Source of the DNA: CANJXF01 sp043775015
Lineage (GTDB): Bacteria > Verrucomicrobiota > Verrucomicrobiia > Limisphaerales > CANJXF01
DNA length: 64,000 nucleotides
Direction: 5' to 3'
NCBI GenBank assembly: GCA_043775015.1
Contig: JAYVSV010000094.1
Location: 1-64,000 of the forward strand
Made by a program: the position numbers and the translations under genes. Below are positions 51,789 to 62,039 of this stretch, in pieces (the stretch's first letter is position 1; the number at the start of each line of letters is the position of its first letter). Under the pieces are notes generated by a model. It saw only the letters and a list, made by a program, of their open reading frames with translations. It made no database searches and was not told the DNA's origin.

Positions 51789-53579
51789 ATGGACGCAGCA
51801 CACATTAGAAATTTTAGCATCATCGCTCACATCGATCACGGAAAGACCACGCTTTCAGATCGGCTTTTGCATTCCACTGGGACTATCGCGACGCGCGACA
51901 TGGAGGATCAATTGCTCGACTCAATGGATTTGGAACGCGAGCGTGGCATCACGATCAAGGCGCATCCAGTCACGATGCTTTACAAGTCGAAGAATGGCGA
52001 AATTTACGAACTCAATCTGATCGACACGCCGGGACACGTCGATTTTTCGTATGAAGTTTCGCGAAGTCTGGCCGCGTGCGAAGGCGCGTTGCTGATCATC
52101 GACGCGGCGCAAGGTGTCGAAGCGCAAACCGTCGCGAATGTTCATCTCGCGATGAAACAAAATCTCGCGATCATTCCGGTGATTAACAAAATCGATTTGC
52201 CCCATGCAGATGTTGCATTGGCGAAAATGCAGCTTGAAGATATTTTAGCGATCCCGGCTGATACGGCAATTTTGGCGAGCGCAAAGCAGGGGATCGGCAT
52301 CGAAGACATTTTAGAAGCAATTGTCGCACGAGTTCCCGCGCCGAAACCGACGGGCGAGGCGTCTTTGCAGGCGCTGGGCTTTGATTCTTATTTTGACACT
52401 TACAAAGGCGTCGTGACGCACGTTCGCGTTTTCAATGGAGAATTGAAGGCGGGAATGCAGGTGAAACTTTTGCACTCGGGAAAAACGGTGGAAGTAAAAG
52501 AAGTCGGCAGTTTCAATCCAAAACCTTACGTCCGCGAGAGATTGGAGGTTGGTGAGACCGGCTATTTCACCGCGAATATCAAAAGCCCGAAGGAAGTGAA
52601 GATGGGCGACACCATTACCGACGCGCGCAATCCGTCGTCGGTTTTGCCGGGCTTCAAAGAAATTCATCCGATGGTGTTCAGCGGAATTTATCCGATCAAC
52701 ACGGCGGATTACGAGCATCTCAAAGCCAACTTGGGAAAACTGCAATTGAACGATTCCGCGTTTGTTTTTCAGAGCGAAAGTTCTGTTGCGCTGGGATTTG
52801 GTTTTCGCTGCGGATTTCTTGGATTGTTGCATCTGGAAATTGTTCAGGAACGTTTGCGGCGCGAATACGGCATGGACATCATCGCGACGTATCCGAGCGT
52901 GGTTTATCGCGTCACGATGACCGATGGAATCGTCAAAGAAATTGATAACCCAGCGTTTTTGCCAGAGCAGAATTTTATTTCTAAAATCGAAGAGCCGATG
53001 GTGAAGGCATTCGTTATTTGTCCAAACGAATATATTGGCGACATGATGTCTTTGATTTCAGAAAAACGCGGTGCGGTTGATCACACGGAAACCTTGGATT
53101 CTCGGCGCGTGATGTTGACGAGCTTGCTTCCGCTTGGCGAAATCCTGATTGATTTTCATGATCGCATCAAAAGTATCACGCGCGGCTTTGGCTCGATGGA
53201 TTACGAGTATGCCGATTATCGCGAGTCGGAAATGGTGAAATTGGAAATGCTCGTCAACGCCGAGCCGGTGGACGCTTTCTCGTGTATCGTGCATCGCGAC
53301 AAAGCAGAGGCGAGGGGACGTGCGTTGGCGGCGAAGTTGAAAGAAGTGATTCCGACGCAGCAATATCAAGTCGCGATTCAAGCGGCGATTGGCGGAAAAT
53401 TTATCGCTCGCGAAACCGTCAGTGCGATGCGAAAAGATGTGACCGCGAAATGTTACGGCGGCGATATTTCGCGCAAACGAAAGTTGTTGGAAAAACAAAA
53501 AGAAGGAAAAAAACGGATGAAAGCGTTTGGCACCGTCAACATTCCGCAAGAAGCATTCATTGAAGTTTTGAAAGCATAA
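51789..53579 (+). CDS. lepA: Elongation factor 4 (LepA)
   Basis: 596 residues, normal length. GTPase motifs AHIDHGKTTLSDRLL, the switch GITIKAHPVTM, DTPGHVDFSYEV and NKIDLPHAD are complete. The LepA-specific C-terminal domain is present (AIGGKFIARETVSAMRKDVT, KCYGGDISRKRKLLEKQKEG). It acts on the ribosome during translation or assembly. lepB starts 3 bp after the stop, the classic lepA-lepB arrangement. Confidence 0.97.
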   Translation: MDAAHIRNFSIIAHIDHGKTTLSDRLLHSTGTIATRDMEDQLLDSMDLERERGITIKAHPVTMLYKSKNGEIYELNLIDTPGHVDFSYEVSRSLAACEGALLIIDAAQGVEAQTVANVHLAMKQNLAIIPVINKIDLPHADVALAKMQLEDILAIPADTAILASAKQGIGIEDILEAIVARVPAPKPTGEASLQALGFDSYFDTYKGVVTHVRVFNGELKAGMQVKLLHSGKTVEVKEVGSFNPKPYVRERLEVGETGYFTANIKSPKEVKMGDTITDARNPSSVLPGFKEIHPMVFSGIYPINTADYEHLKANLGKLQLNDSAFVFQSESSVALGFGFRCGFLGLLHLEIVQERLRREYGMDIIATYPSVVYRVTMTDGIVKEIDNPAFLPEQNFISKIEEPMVKAFVICPNEYIGDMMSLISEKRGAVDHTETLDSRRVMLTSLLPLGEILIDFHDRIKSITRGFGSMDYEYADYRESEMVKLEMLVNAEPVDAFSCIVHRDKAEARGRALAAKLKEVIPTQQYQVAIQAAIGGKFIARETVSAMRKDVTAKCYGGDISRKRKLLEKQKEGKKRMKAFGTVNIPQEAFIEVLKA

Positions 53580-53582
53580 ATT

Positions 53583-54791
53583 ATGAAATTGCGTTGGTTT
53601 CTTTCAGGGACGGTTCGTGAAGCAACAGAGATGTGCAAGCACGTCAGCAAGCTCGCCAGTTCACAGCGCGACTTGCTTTCGCCACAAGCTTTTGACGCGG
53701 TGGATTCCGCCCAAAAAGCAACGCAAAAAGCGATCGACGATCATGACAAAAACGAGACGTTGCGCAAGCGTATGGCGGAATTAGAGGTCGCGGCAAACAA
53801 ATGGCTGAAACCGTATCCGTATTCCGAGTGGCGTGAAAATGTCGAAGTGTTTTTGGTCGCGATCGCGGTGGCGATGGCCATCCGGACGTTTTTTCTCCAG
53901 CCTTTCAAAATTCCAACCGGCTCGATGCAGCCGACTCTGTATGGAGTCGAGTATGAGCCTGCCGAAGTAATCCCCAATCAGCTGGGCAGGATCTGGGACG
54001 CGGTCGTTCACGGCACCTTTTATCACTATTTCCAAGCGGACGAAGATGGAGAATTGGTCCGTTTGGACAAGCCAGAACACGTTCTGCGTTTCATTAACAA
54101 GCAGACACTTTGGGTCAAGTACAACGGTCAAGATCAACTGAAGTCTCACCCTATTTGGTTCACACCCGATGAAGATCCGGATCAGCAGGCCAAATACCAA
54201 CGCAGCGCTGGTCTGATACCAGGTCGCACGTTTAAAAAAGGCGAATACGTGTTCAAGACCAAGGAGATTGTCGGCGACCATCTTTTTGTGGATCGCGTGA
54301 CCTACAATTTTCGAGCGGCCGAACGTGGCGAAATCATCGTCTTCAAAACCAAAGGAATCATGCACGAAGGCATGCGTCAGGACCAATTTTACATCAAGCG
54401 ACTGGTTGCCTTGGGTGGCGAAAAAGTCAGCATTGGCAACGACCAACATTTGCGCATCAACGGAGTCCGCCTGGACGCCGCAACGCCGCGATTTGAAAAC
54501 GTTTACACATTCGACCCGGTTCCGCAGAACAATCACTACTTTGGCCATGTCAACGAAGTGATTGGCCGATCGGTGGGTCGATACGGTCTAGCTGAGTATT
54601 TTCCAAACGAGCAAGCGATCTACGAAGTTCCGTCCAGACGCTACATGGTGATGGGCGACAACACGCTCAATAGTTTTGATTCACGCGGTTGGGGAGATTT
54701 CCCGCGCGAGAATGTGATCGGAAAATCGTTTTTCGTCTATTGGCCCATCGCCAACCACAAGGAAAGCCGCTTTGGCTGGGGCCAACGATAA
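53583..54791 (+). CDS. lepB: Signal peptidase I
   Basis: 402 residues, longer than usual. An N-terminal coiled-coil-like cytoplasmic region (to ~85) precedes one membrane helix (VEVFLVAIAVAMAIRTFFLQ). Catalytic S114 lies in PTGSMQPTL and the general base K272 in YIKRLVALGGEKV. Box E reads VMGDNTLNSFDSRGWG. An insertion of ~120 residues between the Ser and Lys boxes matches other Verrucomicrobia/Bacteroidetes peptidases. It removes signal peptides from the many exported proteins encoded here. Confidence 0.95.
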   Translation: MKLRWFLSGTVREATEMCKHVSKLASSQRDLLSPQAFDAVDSAQKATQKAIDDHDKNETLRKRMAELEVAANKWLKPYPYSEWRENVEVFLVAIAVAMAIRTFFLQPFKIPTGSMQPTLYGVEYEPAEVIPNQLGRIWDAVVHGTFYHYFQADEDGELVRLDKPEHVLRFINKQTLWVKYNGQDQLKSHPIWFTPDEDPDQQAKYQRSAGLIPGRTFKKGEYVFKTKEIVGDHLFVDRVTYNFRAAERGEIIVFKTKGIMHEGMRQDQFYIKRLVALGGEKVSIGNDQHLRINGVRLDAATPRFENVYTFDPVPQNNHYFGHVNEVIGRSVGRYGLAEYFPNEQAIYEVPSRRYMVMGDNTLNSFDSRGWGDFPRENVIGKSFFVYWPIANHKESRFGWGQR

Positions 54792-54913
54792 TCGGTCAGC
54801 AATACAGTATTCGCACAATGTTTGTTATGCTTAATACAAGCTGGACGAATTTATAGCTTTGCAGGTGTGTTAAGAAGGTGTTCGGGGTTGCGCTCAACAC
54901 ATTCTTAAATGAA

Positions 54914-56221
54914 TTATACTTCTTCCAGCGCCTTTGACGCATCGCCGAACTTCGGTAGGCGCACGTTCATCTTGTCCATCATCGAGAGGTAAAGCCGGCA
55001 TATCTGGCGTTCAGACTTCTCCTTGTAGTCGAGCACGCGACCACCTTTGAGACGACCACCCGCGCCGCCGAGCATCACGACTGGCAGGTTGCTGGCGTCG
55101 TGGTTGCCGTTCAACATCGACGAGCAATACATCAGCATCGTGTTGTCGAGTAGCGTGCGCGGGCCTTCCTGGATGCCGTCAAGCTTGCGCGCGATGTAGG
55201 CAACCTGTTCGAGGAAAAATTGATTCACCTTGAGCCAGTCCGCCGTGTCGCTGTGCGAGAGCAAATGGTGAATCATGTAGTCCACGCCCAGGTTGGGGAA
55301 GCGCAGCGAACTGTGGTCGTTGTTCAGCTTGAGCGTGGTGATGCGCGTTGTGTCGGTTTGGAACCCGAGCACGAGGATGTCGCACATCAACCGCATGTGC
55401 TCGGCGATGTCCTGCGGGATGCCGTCGGCGGGACGCGGAATGTTCGGCGCGGAGAGCGTCGGCCGCCAGCCCTGCAACTCGCCCTTCTTGCCGGCGTTCT
55501 CGATGCGCTGCTCCACGTCGCGCACGGAGTCGAGATACTCGTCGAGCTTGCGCTGGTCGTTCGCGCTGATGTGGCGGCGCAGGTCCGTTGCGTCGGAGAG
55601 CACGGCGTCGAGCACGCTCTTGTCTCCCCTGCTCACTTCATCCTTGAACAACCGATCGAATGCGAGCGCAGGATAAATCTCCAACGGCGTCGGCGTGGTT
55701 GGCGAGCTCCACGAGATGTGCGAGCTGTAGAGCATCGAGTAGTTCTTGTGGACGGACGGATTCGACTTCTCGCAACCGAGCACGAGGCTAGGTACCTTGG
55801 TCGAACGACCGTAAGTCTGCGCCAGCAACTGGTCGATGCTCGTGCCGGAACGAATCTCGCCGCCGGACGCCAGCGGCGCGCCAGAGAGCAGGTTACCGGT
55901 CTGCGAACTGTGGATGTTTCCCTTGGTCGCCTCATCGTTGTAGAGGCCGCGCACGAACAGCATCTTCTCGCGAAAGTCCGTGAGCGGCGCGAGCACCTTG
56001 CCGAGTTCCATCTGCTTGCCCTCGCCTTTGGCCCACCACTCTTTCGAGTGAAAGCCGTTGCCGGAAAACAACACGGCCAAGCGCACGGGCGCTTCACTGG
56101 CGGGTTTGACCCCGGCAGGCGGCGTGTCGCCCCAGACGGTGAGCGATTCCATCCACGGCAGCGCCATGGTGACGCCGACGCCACGAAGAAACGTGCGACG
56201 GGAGAATTGGTGTGTGGTCAT
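54914..56221 (-). CDS. DUF1552 protein with twin-arginine signal
   Basis: 435 residues from ATG 56221, chosen because the Tat motif SRRTFLRG then stands near the start; a further ATG at 56239 is in frame. DUF1552 spans the chain: RLAVLFSGNGFHSKEWW, RGLYNDEATKGNIHSSQTGN, SIDQLLAQTYG and the closing YLSMMDKMNVRLPKFGDAS. DUF1552 proteins, predicted alkaline-phosphatase-like folds, are PVC and myxobacterial families without a known reaction. Downstream partner of the DUF1592 giant cytochrome, in the usual order. Confidence 0.88.
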   Translation of the reverse strand: MTTHQFSRRTFLRGVGVTMALPWMESLTVWGDTPPAGVKPASEAPVRLAVLFSGNGFHSKEWWAKGEGKQMELGKVLAPLTDFREKMLFVRGLYNDEATKGNIHSSQTGNLLSGAPLASGGEIRSGTSIDQLLAQTYGRSTKVPSLVLGCEKSNPSVHKNYSMLYSSHISWSSPTTPTPLEIYPALAFDRLFKDEVSRGDKSVLDAVLSDATDLRRHISANDQRKLDEYLDSVRDVEQRIENAGKKGELQGWRPTLSAPNIPRPADGIPQDIAEHMRLMCDILVLGFQTDTTRITTLKLNNDHSSLRFPNLGVDYMIHHLLSHSDTADWLKVNQFFLEQVAYIARKLDGIQEGPRTLLDNTMLMYCSSMLNGNHDASNLPVVMLGGAGGRLKGGRVLDYKEKSERQICRLYLSMMDKMNVRLPKFGDASKALEEV

Positions 56222-56300
56222 AGGTTTAGTATTTAACATAATTTCACGACATGCGAAACGGAGAAATTTTGGTGACGTGGAGTCCAGTTCTCATGCTTGT

Positions 56301-59300
56301 TTATTCCTCAAACGCCATTTCCTTACCGCGGATCTCACGAAATTGCCTGCTCCGCACCAGCGTCTCGATGGCCGCGCTGATGTGATAGTCGTGTGACTTG
56401 AGTTGTTCCCGCATCTCGGAAATTACAGGACCGTCGGAGAGCAGGACGCCGCGACCAAGCGAATATCCCATCAGCTTGCGGCAAAATTGTTTTACGAATA
56501 CGTCTCGCCGCTTTGTCAGTAAATATTTTCGCAAGCCCTCAAGCCCGTCAATTTCGGTACCATCCATGACCTTCGCGTGCGTGTCGATCAGGCGGTCGCC
56601 GAGGTCGCGCTCGCGGTGACGACCAATCGCATCATAGCCTTCCAGTGAAAATCCGTAGGCGTCAATGCGTCGATGGCAACCATAGCATTTTGGATCAGCG
56701 CTGTGCTTTTCTGTAAGCTGACGCACGGTCAATGTTTCCGTCGCTTCGTCCTCGGGCAAACGTGGCACATCTTTCGGTGGACGCGGAAGTTTTTCCCCAA
56801 GCAGCACTTCGCCAACCCAGTTGCCACGCAAAATTGGACTCGTGCGCGATGCTCCGGATTGTTTCGCCAGAGTGGTCGCTTGACCAAGAATGCCGCCGCG
56901 TGAGAATTTTTTTACACCATCAACCCGCTGCCAGTCGTTGGATCCTGCGAACTTCACATTCATGATGCCATAATGTTTGGCGAGATCCTGATTCAAGAAA
57001 GTGTAGTCGGCGTCGAGGATGTTCAACACCGATTCATCGCGCTGAAAGAAGTCGGTGAAAAAACGAATCGTCTCTTCATACATCGAGCCACGTAGTCCGG
57101 TGAAAGTTGGAAAATGCCGCTCGCTCTTCTCGCCCAATTCATCGAAGTCATAGATGTGCAACCACGCACAAGCAAACTCCGTTGCCAGGTGGCGAACGCG
57201 CGGGTCACGGAGCATCCGGCGCGTCTGGGCAACGAGCATATCAGGTTGGTGGAGTTTGCCGCTGGCGGCGACCGCACGCAGTTCAGCGTCGGGTCCTGAC
57301 GACCAGAGGAAATAACTGAGTCGAGTAGCCAGCTCCCAATCGTTCACCGGTGCAGCTTTCTCTCCGGGTCCAGGTTTCTCAGCGCGATAGAGAAATGCTG
57401 GAGCTACCAGCACACGCGCGAGCGTGAGACGGATCGCTTGCTCGTGCGAAATTTCCTCGGCGCGCATCTTGCGGTAAAGCGCACGCAACTCGCCCTTCTC
57501 CACTTCAGTCAATTGACGTCGATAAGCGACTTCGGCAAATTTCAGCACGGCGGTGAGATGTGCTGGTTGGGTGTCCACGAGAAGCTTCTTGAATTCTTCG
57601 GCACGCTGTTTAATCGGCTCGCGCATCGGTGTGAACGCGCTCGGGTCGGCATCTTGCGTGGCAAACTGCCAGAGCTGTTCGAACGCATCGACTAATTTCA
57701 AAGCGTCTTGGCCTATGTAGTGCAACTCAGCCCAGAGACGTTCGAGTTCGGCGGTTTGCGTGTCGTTGAGCAGAAGGCGTCGAAGGTAGTCGTCTTCGCG
57801 GTAATACAACGTCAATGTGACCACCTCATCCACGGGAACAATTTTCGTGTAACAGAGTGCGGCCGGGAACAATTTGCGGAACTCGTCGAGAGCGGCTTCG
57901 ATCCTTTTCCGTGCAGATGTATCGTTGTTCACCAGGATAGGTGATTCGGAAAGCACGGGACGTTCACCGTCAGACCAGGTGCTCTTTCCGCCCTGCTCCT
58001 TAACCGCGCCGACCGCGAGTCCTGTCGTGGACGTTGGCTTTGTTGTGAGTAACTGCATCTGCACGCTGCCTTCGCGTCCAGCGACTTTGTCCAACGCTGT
58101 GGTAGCTACAAACTCGCATCCTTCAATGAGGTCGGCGGGCAAACGCACTTCAATGACAGAGGGCGCTCGAACGCACAAGTTAGCTGGATTAGCCTTCGTG
58201 CCATCCGGCAGTTTTCCAAAAAGTTGAGGATCGAGTCCCCATTCGACAATCCCGTTTCCACTGCTTCCGGTTTTGGTTTTTAGTGTTGCGGCTCCGGTTT
58301 CCTGATTGCGTGCGCTGTTGCGAAGGATTGATCCAAGGAGCTTTCCATTGAGCGAAGTGAGGTCTCGGTAAAGCACGGCATCTGGTGCGTCCTTCGCCAG
58401 GCCCGCAGCACTACTCGTTAGCAGCTTCTGAACTTCGCCAGCGAGTCGCAACTTCTCCTCTCCACTCGCGCTGGATTGCCATTTTGCGAGCAAGGATCCA
58501 GCAGGCAGAATCGACTCCGCGCCACCGCCATTGTCGGGTTCACTGTAGAAATGCCAAACGCCCGCGTTGCCGAAGCTGTCGGCGTGCGGATTGCCGGCGA
58601 GAATGTTGGGTGAAACATCTTTCGCGAGACTCCATACATGCGTCCCATCGGAAAGGTTGAGTTCGATGGAGGTGAGGTCGCAACTGTGATTGCCATCGCG
58701 CGGCCCGATCGACAAGGAAACCACGTCGCCCGGTTGCACGGCAAGGTTTTCAAACGGTCCGAATTTCACTTCGCTCGCGCCTTGCGCTGTGCCTGCGGCA
58801 AGTCGCTGTCGCGTGTTGCCACGGCGCAATTCAAGCGTCCACGTGACACCATTGCCACACTCGGGATGCGCGTGTTGCACCACGCCATCGACTCGCAGTG
58901 TGACTGCTACCGGACTACGCCAACCGATGGTCGCACGCAGCTTCGGGGACGGATGAGCCGCAACGCTGTGCGCCTTCATGTTGCCGGGGATGCGTACCGT
59001 TTGGTCGGAAGAATTCGCCAGCACACTCAACGCATCCGCGCCGGTCCAACCTTTGACGAAGTCGTGATTTTCCGCGCGCTCCAGTTTCGAAGTCATGTGC
59101 GAATCAATGCGCGCTTCACCCGCGCCAATACCTAAATATTCCAGCCATGCCTTGAGTAATGTCGGATCGACTCCATGCTTTTGCGCCAGTTGTCCTGCAG
59201 AATTTTTGTCCGGCGAACCAGAAATCTCCGCCGCCGCCGTGAGACACTTGGCTGCGCTGGAAATAACTTTTTCTCGCTGCGTCGCCAGTTCGGCTACCGC

Positions 59301-60662
59301 CGTTCGGACATCACGCAAGGCCAAGTCGGGACGACCTGCGGCGACGAGACGCGGATTTTCCCAAACGGCAACGTCGTTTTCGTTTCCATCACCGGCATCC
59401 GAAACCACGAGGTAAAGCGTTGCGTCCTGGCCCGCAGCGGGAGCGGGAATTTTCAATCGAACTTCACGCGCCTCGGCCAGCGGAGTCACCGGAACCTGCC
59501 ACGCTTTCGGGCCGTCACGCTTTCCGATATGTCCCACGTTGGTGAATCGCCACAGAACCTGCTGCCATTGGACGATGCTTTTGGTCAACGCCGCCGCGTC
59601 TCCCGGTCGAGCGGTTCGCCATTGAGCGCGAATCTGATCGAGCACGAGCGAAGGTTGCGTGTCATTCAGCGCGGTCCATAAAGTGCGAAAATATTTTGCG
59701 TTTAAACCATTTGCGTTCGCCACTTCGTCAATTGTTTTTGCGCCGCGTTTAATCTCGTCCCGCTCGCTGAGCGTCGCTGCGACATATCTTTCCAACGGCA
59801 ACACGCCGCCATCCTTCGTTTCAAATTTAATGCCCTGCAAATCAACCGCTGACCCGCCGCCGTTCACCGTGGTGCGAGCGTAAAACGCACGGATCGCCGC
59901 CAGCCGTTCCTCGGTCCAATCCCGTTGCGAGGTGCTGGGCGAGAAACCAATTCCGTCGGGCAACAGGACCGCGTGACTGGCCACATCCTTCGCTGCATCA
60001 AGATATTTGGTCAGCAACCCGGGCGACATCACGAGTGAATTGCCGACGTTCATAAACCCTTCGCCGGATGCGGAATCGGTGGGAAATTCTTTCGCTGGAG
60101 CAAGTGACGCCACGCCGGTCAAGTCGCGCACCGTGTAAGTGTATTCGGCATTTGAAAGATGCCGCAGCACCACCGGACCCGGATCGCCCGCACGCGCAAG
60201 CGCGATTTTATCAAGCACGGAGTTGGCCCATCCCACCAGTTGCTCGCGCTGGAGCTTGGACGGTTGCGGCTTTTCCTCCGGCGGCATTTCGCCAAACGAA
60301 ATTTGCTCAACCAATCCCTGCCACACCTTCGGATGCTTCATCACTTCTTTGAGTGAAGTGAAGCATTCAAGGTCGAGGTCGCCTTTATGTTTTTGAGTGG
60401 AATGACATCCAAGGCAAAACTCTTTGAGCACCGGGCGAACGTCTTTTTGAAAATCCGCTGCCGCCAATGGCAGAGCACAAGCGAGGAGTAAAACCACAGC
60501 GCACCAGAGCCACGGCCGGGTTCCGCTTGAAAAAACATCACGGTGTAGATACAGCCCGCAACTCTTGGCCGCTCTATTTTGTTTGGATGCGGATAATTTT
60601 TCGATTGAGACAATTTTGAACATGAATTCGTTTTGCAATTGCGTGATGATTTTTGAAACCAT
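56301..60662 (-). CDS. Giant DUF1587-DUF1592-DUF1588-DUF1585 cytochrome c protein
   Basis: 1453 residues. A membrane/signal helix (RPWLWCAVVLLLACALPLAAA, ~50-69) is followed by a planctomycete-type cytochrome c (FCLGCH: C83, C86, H87), DUF1587 (LRHLSNAEYTYTVRDLTGVA) and a carbohydrate-binding-like beta module in the middle (~500-700). DUF1592 (RLTLARVLVAPAFLYRAE), DUF1588 (LGQATTLAKQSGASRTSPIL) and DUF1585 (KQFCRKLMGYSLGRGVL) follow. The two haem-containing ends suggest electron transfer tied to hydrolytic or oxidative polymer breakdown, but no reaction is proven. The start is uncertain: an ATG 13 codons later is also possible. Confidence 0.9.
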   Translation of the reverse strand: MVSKIITQLQNEFMFKIVSIEKLSASKQNRAAKSCGLYLHRDVFSSGTRPWLWCAVVLLLACALPLAAADFQKDVRPVLKEFCLGCHSTQKHKGDLDLECFTSLKEVMKHPKVWQGLVEQISFGEMPPEEKPQPSKLQREQLVGWANSVLDKIALARAGDPGPVVLRHLSNAEYTYTVRDLTGVASLAPAKEFPTDSASGEGFMNVGNSLVMSPGLLTKYLDAAKDVASHAVLLPDGIGFSPSTSQRDWTEERLAAIRAFYARTTVNGGGSAVDLQGIKFETKDGGVLPLERYVAATLSERDEIKRGAKTIDEVANANGLNAKYFRTLWTALNDTQPSLVLDQIRAQWRTARPGDAAALTKSIVQWQQVLWRFTNVGHIGKRDGPKAWQVPVTPLAEAREVRLKIPAPAAGQDATLYLVVSDAGDGNENDVAVWENPRLVAAGRPDLALRDVRTAVAELATQREKVISSAAKCLTAAAEISGSPDKNSAGQLAQKHGVDPTLLKAWLEYLGIGAGEARIDSHMTSKLERAENHDFVKGWTGADALSVLANSSDQTVRIPGNMKAHSVAAHPSPKLRATIGWRSPVAVTLRVDGVVQHAHPECGNGVTWTLELRRGNTRQRLAAGTAQGASEVKFGPFENLAVQPGDVVSLSIGPRDGNHSCDLTSIELNLSDGTHVWSLAKDVSPNILAGNPHADSFGNAGVWHFYSEPDNGGGAESILPAGSLLAKWQSSASGEEKLRLAGEVQKLLTSSAAGLAKDAPDAVLYRDLTSLNGKLLGSILRNSARNQETGAATLKTKTGSSGNGIVEWGLDPQLFGKLPDGTKANPANLCVRAPSVIEVRLPADLIEGCEFVATTALDKVAGREGSVQMQLLTTKPTSTTGLAVGAVKEQGGKSTWSDGERPVLSESPILVNNDTSARKRIEAALDEFRKLFPAALCYTKIVPVDEVVTLTLYYREDDYLRRLLLNDTQTAELERLWAELHYIGQDALKLVDAFEQLWQFATQDADPSAFTPMREPIKQRAEEFKKLLVDTQPAHLTAVLKFAEVAYRRQLTEVEKGELRALYRKMRAEEISHEQAIRLTLARVLVAPAFLYRAEKPGPGEKAAPVNDWELATRLSYFLWSSGPDAELRAVAASGKLHQPDMLVAQTRRMLRDPRVRHLATEFACAWLHIYDFDELGEKSERHFPTFTGLRGSMYEETIRFFTDFFQRDESVLNILDADYTFLNQDLAKHYGIMNVKFAGSNDWQRVDGVKKFSRGGILGQATTLAKQSGASRTSPILRGNWVGEVLLGEKLPRPPKDVPRLPEDEATETLTVRQLTEKHSADPKCYGCHRRIDAYGFSLEGYDAIGRHRERDLGDRLIDTHAKVMDGTEIDGLEGLRKYLLTKRRDVFVKQFCRKLMGYSLGRGVLLSDGPVISEMREQLKSHDYHISAAIETLVRSRQFREIRGKEMAFEE

Positions 60663-60772
60663 ATTTCAAACGGATTCAAAGGCAAAGAGAAACAACGCGT
60701 GGCCCAATAAACAGGCGCATCTTTTGTTTCGGAGTTCGGGCCAGGCAATCGGTCAGGGGTGTGTTTTTAGAT

Positions 60773-60847
60773 TGGCTCCAAGGGTAGGGCTCGAACCTAC
60801 AACAGCCGCATTAACAGTGCGGAGCTCTACCATTGAGCTACCTTGGA
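60773..60847 (-). tRNA. trnN: tRNA-Asn (GTT)
   Basis: The minus strand folds as a complete cloverleaf. Acceptor TCCAAGG (60847-60841) pairs with CCTTGGA, the D arm is GCTC-AATGGTA-GAGC, the anticodon loop is CTGTTAA (anticodon GTT), and the T arm contains GGTTCGAGCCC. The discriminator is G and CCA is encoded. 75 nt. Confidence 0.97.
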
Positions 60848-60926
60848 TTCCAAAGGACGCGTAATTTACAAATGGGTATTCGGTGCGTCAACTGATTTTC
60901 CCGGAAAATGCGCAGGCGCGGTCAGT

Positions 60927-61955
60927 TCAAGGTTTCACCACCACTTTTCCCATCACAGCGCGGTCGCGGAGTTGGGCGAAAGCATTTGCAGTTTCGGCCA
61001 AACCATAAATTTTATCGATGGCGGGCTTGAGCTTCCCCTGCCCTGCCCAGAGTAAAGTGTTTTCCAAATCGGCGCGGTTGCGTCCGTAGCTACCCACGAT
61101 GCTTTGCTCTTTGACAAACAGCGGCCAGAGTTGAATTCCAACTTCGCGGCCGGCCGTCGCGCCGCAAGTCACGATAATCCCACCGCGCGCCAGGCATTCC
61201 AACGCTTGCAGCAAAACCGCTCCGCCGACGTGCTCGACGACGAGATCAACTCCGCGTTTTCCAGTGATCTTTCGCACTTCAGCGGGCCACGCTGCATCGG
61301 TGGAATCGACGACATAATCTGCGCCAATGTTGGAAGCGAATTCTCTTTTGGCCACCGTCGAACCGGTGCTGATGACATGCGCGCCAAGCTGTTTCGCAAT
61401 TTGAATCGCCGCCGAACCGACACCGCTTGTGCCACCGATGACCAGAACCCAATCGCCGGAACAAACTTTGGCGCGATTGGTCAGCATGTGCATCGCGGTG
61501 CTGCCAGCCAAACTCAACGCGGCGGATGTTTCAAAATTTACGCTGTCAGGCAATAAAATCAGCGCCGCTGCTGGCGCAAGAACTTGTTCGGCAAAACCGC
61601 CGTCCCGCTGCACGCCCATGAGTTGTCCGCGCACGCAAATCGATTCTTCGCCACGCATGCAAAATTCGCATTCGCCACAAAATAAATTGGATTGCACCGA
61701 GACGCGGTCGCCCGCGCTCCAGCCAGAAACGCTTGTTCCAATCGACACGATTTCACCGGCGATTTCACTCCCAAGCGTGCGAGGCAATTCGATTTTAATC
61801 GGCAGCGAACCTTCTTCGGCCCACAGGTCGAGGCGGTTCAATCCACAAGCGCCCACTCGCACCACGACGTCGTCAGGGCCGGGATTTAGCGCGGCGATTT
61901 CGCGGAGTTCCATTTTTCCGGGCGCCCCGTGCGAGATAAGTTGAACAGCTTTCAT
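60927..61955 (-). CDS. MDR-family zinc-type dehydrogenase / quinone oxidoreductase
   Basis: 342 residues from ATG 61955 (MKAVQLISHGAPGKMEL). The medium-chain dehydrogenase fold shows the structural zinc Cys set CGECEFCMRGEESIC, the Rossmann motif GGTSGVGSAAIQIAKQLGA and the domain end QLRDRAVMGKVVVKP. The usual catalytic Cys position reads GACGLNRLDLW, with Asn where alcohol dehydrogenases have Cys, so a quinone-oxidoreductase-like reaction without catalytic zinc is likely. Substrate unknown. Divergent from the Rieske gene. Confidence 0.85.
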   Translation of the reverse strand: MKAVQLISHGAPGKMELREIAALNPGPDDVVVRVGACGLNRLDLWAEEGSLPIKIELPRTLGSEIAGEIVSIGTSVSGWSAGDRVSVQSNLFCGECEFCMRGEESICVRGQLMGVQRDGGFAEQVLAPAAALILLPDSVNFETSAALSLAGSTAMHMLTNRAKVCSGDWVLVIGGTSGVGSAAIQIAKQLGAHVISTGSTVAKREFASNIGADYVVDSTDAAWPAEVRKITGKRGVDLVVEHVGGAVLLQALECLARGGIIVTCGATAGREVGIQLWPLFVKEQSIVGSYGRNRADLENTLLWAGQGKLKPAIDKIYGLAETANAFAQLRDRAVMGKVVVKP

Positions 61956-62039
61956 GGATGAATGATGACTGAAGCGCGCACTGGTTTCCAATCCGAATTT
62001 GCCTTTCGCACTTTATTCAACCGATTTAGTTTTTTGTCT

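Noticed and set aside
55220..56236. 338-codon open frame antisense to the DUF1552 gene
   Set aside because: Its residues are Arg/Val/Glu-rich without domains, and it mirrors a real gene with Tat signal; open antisense frames are common where third positions are G/C.
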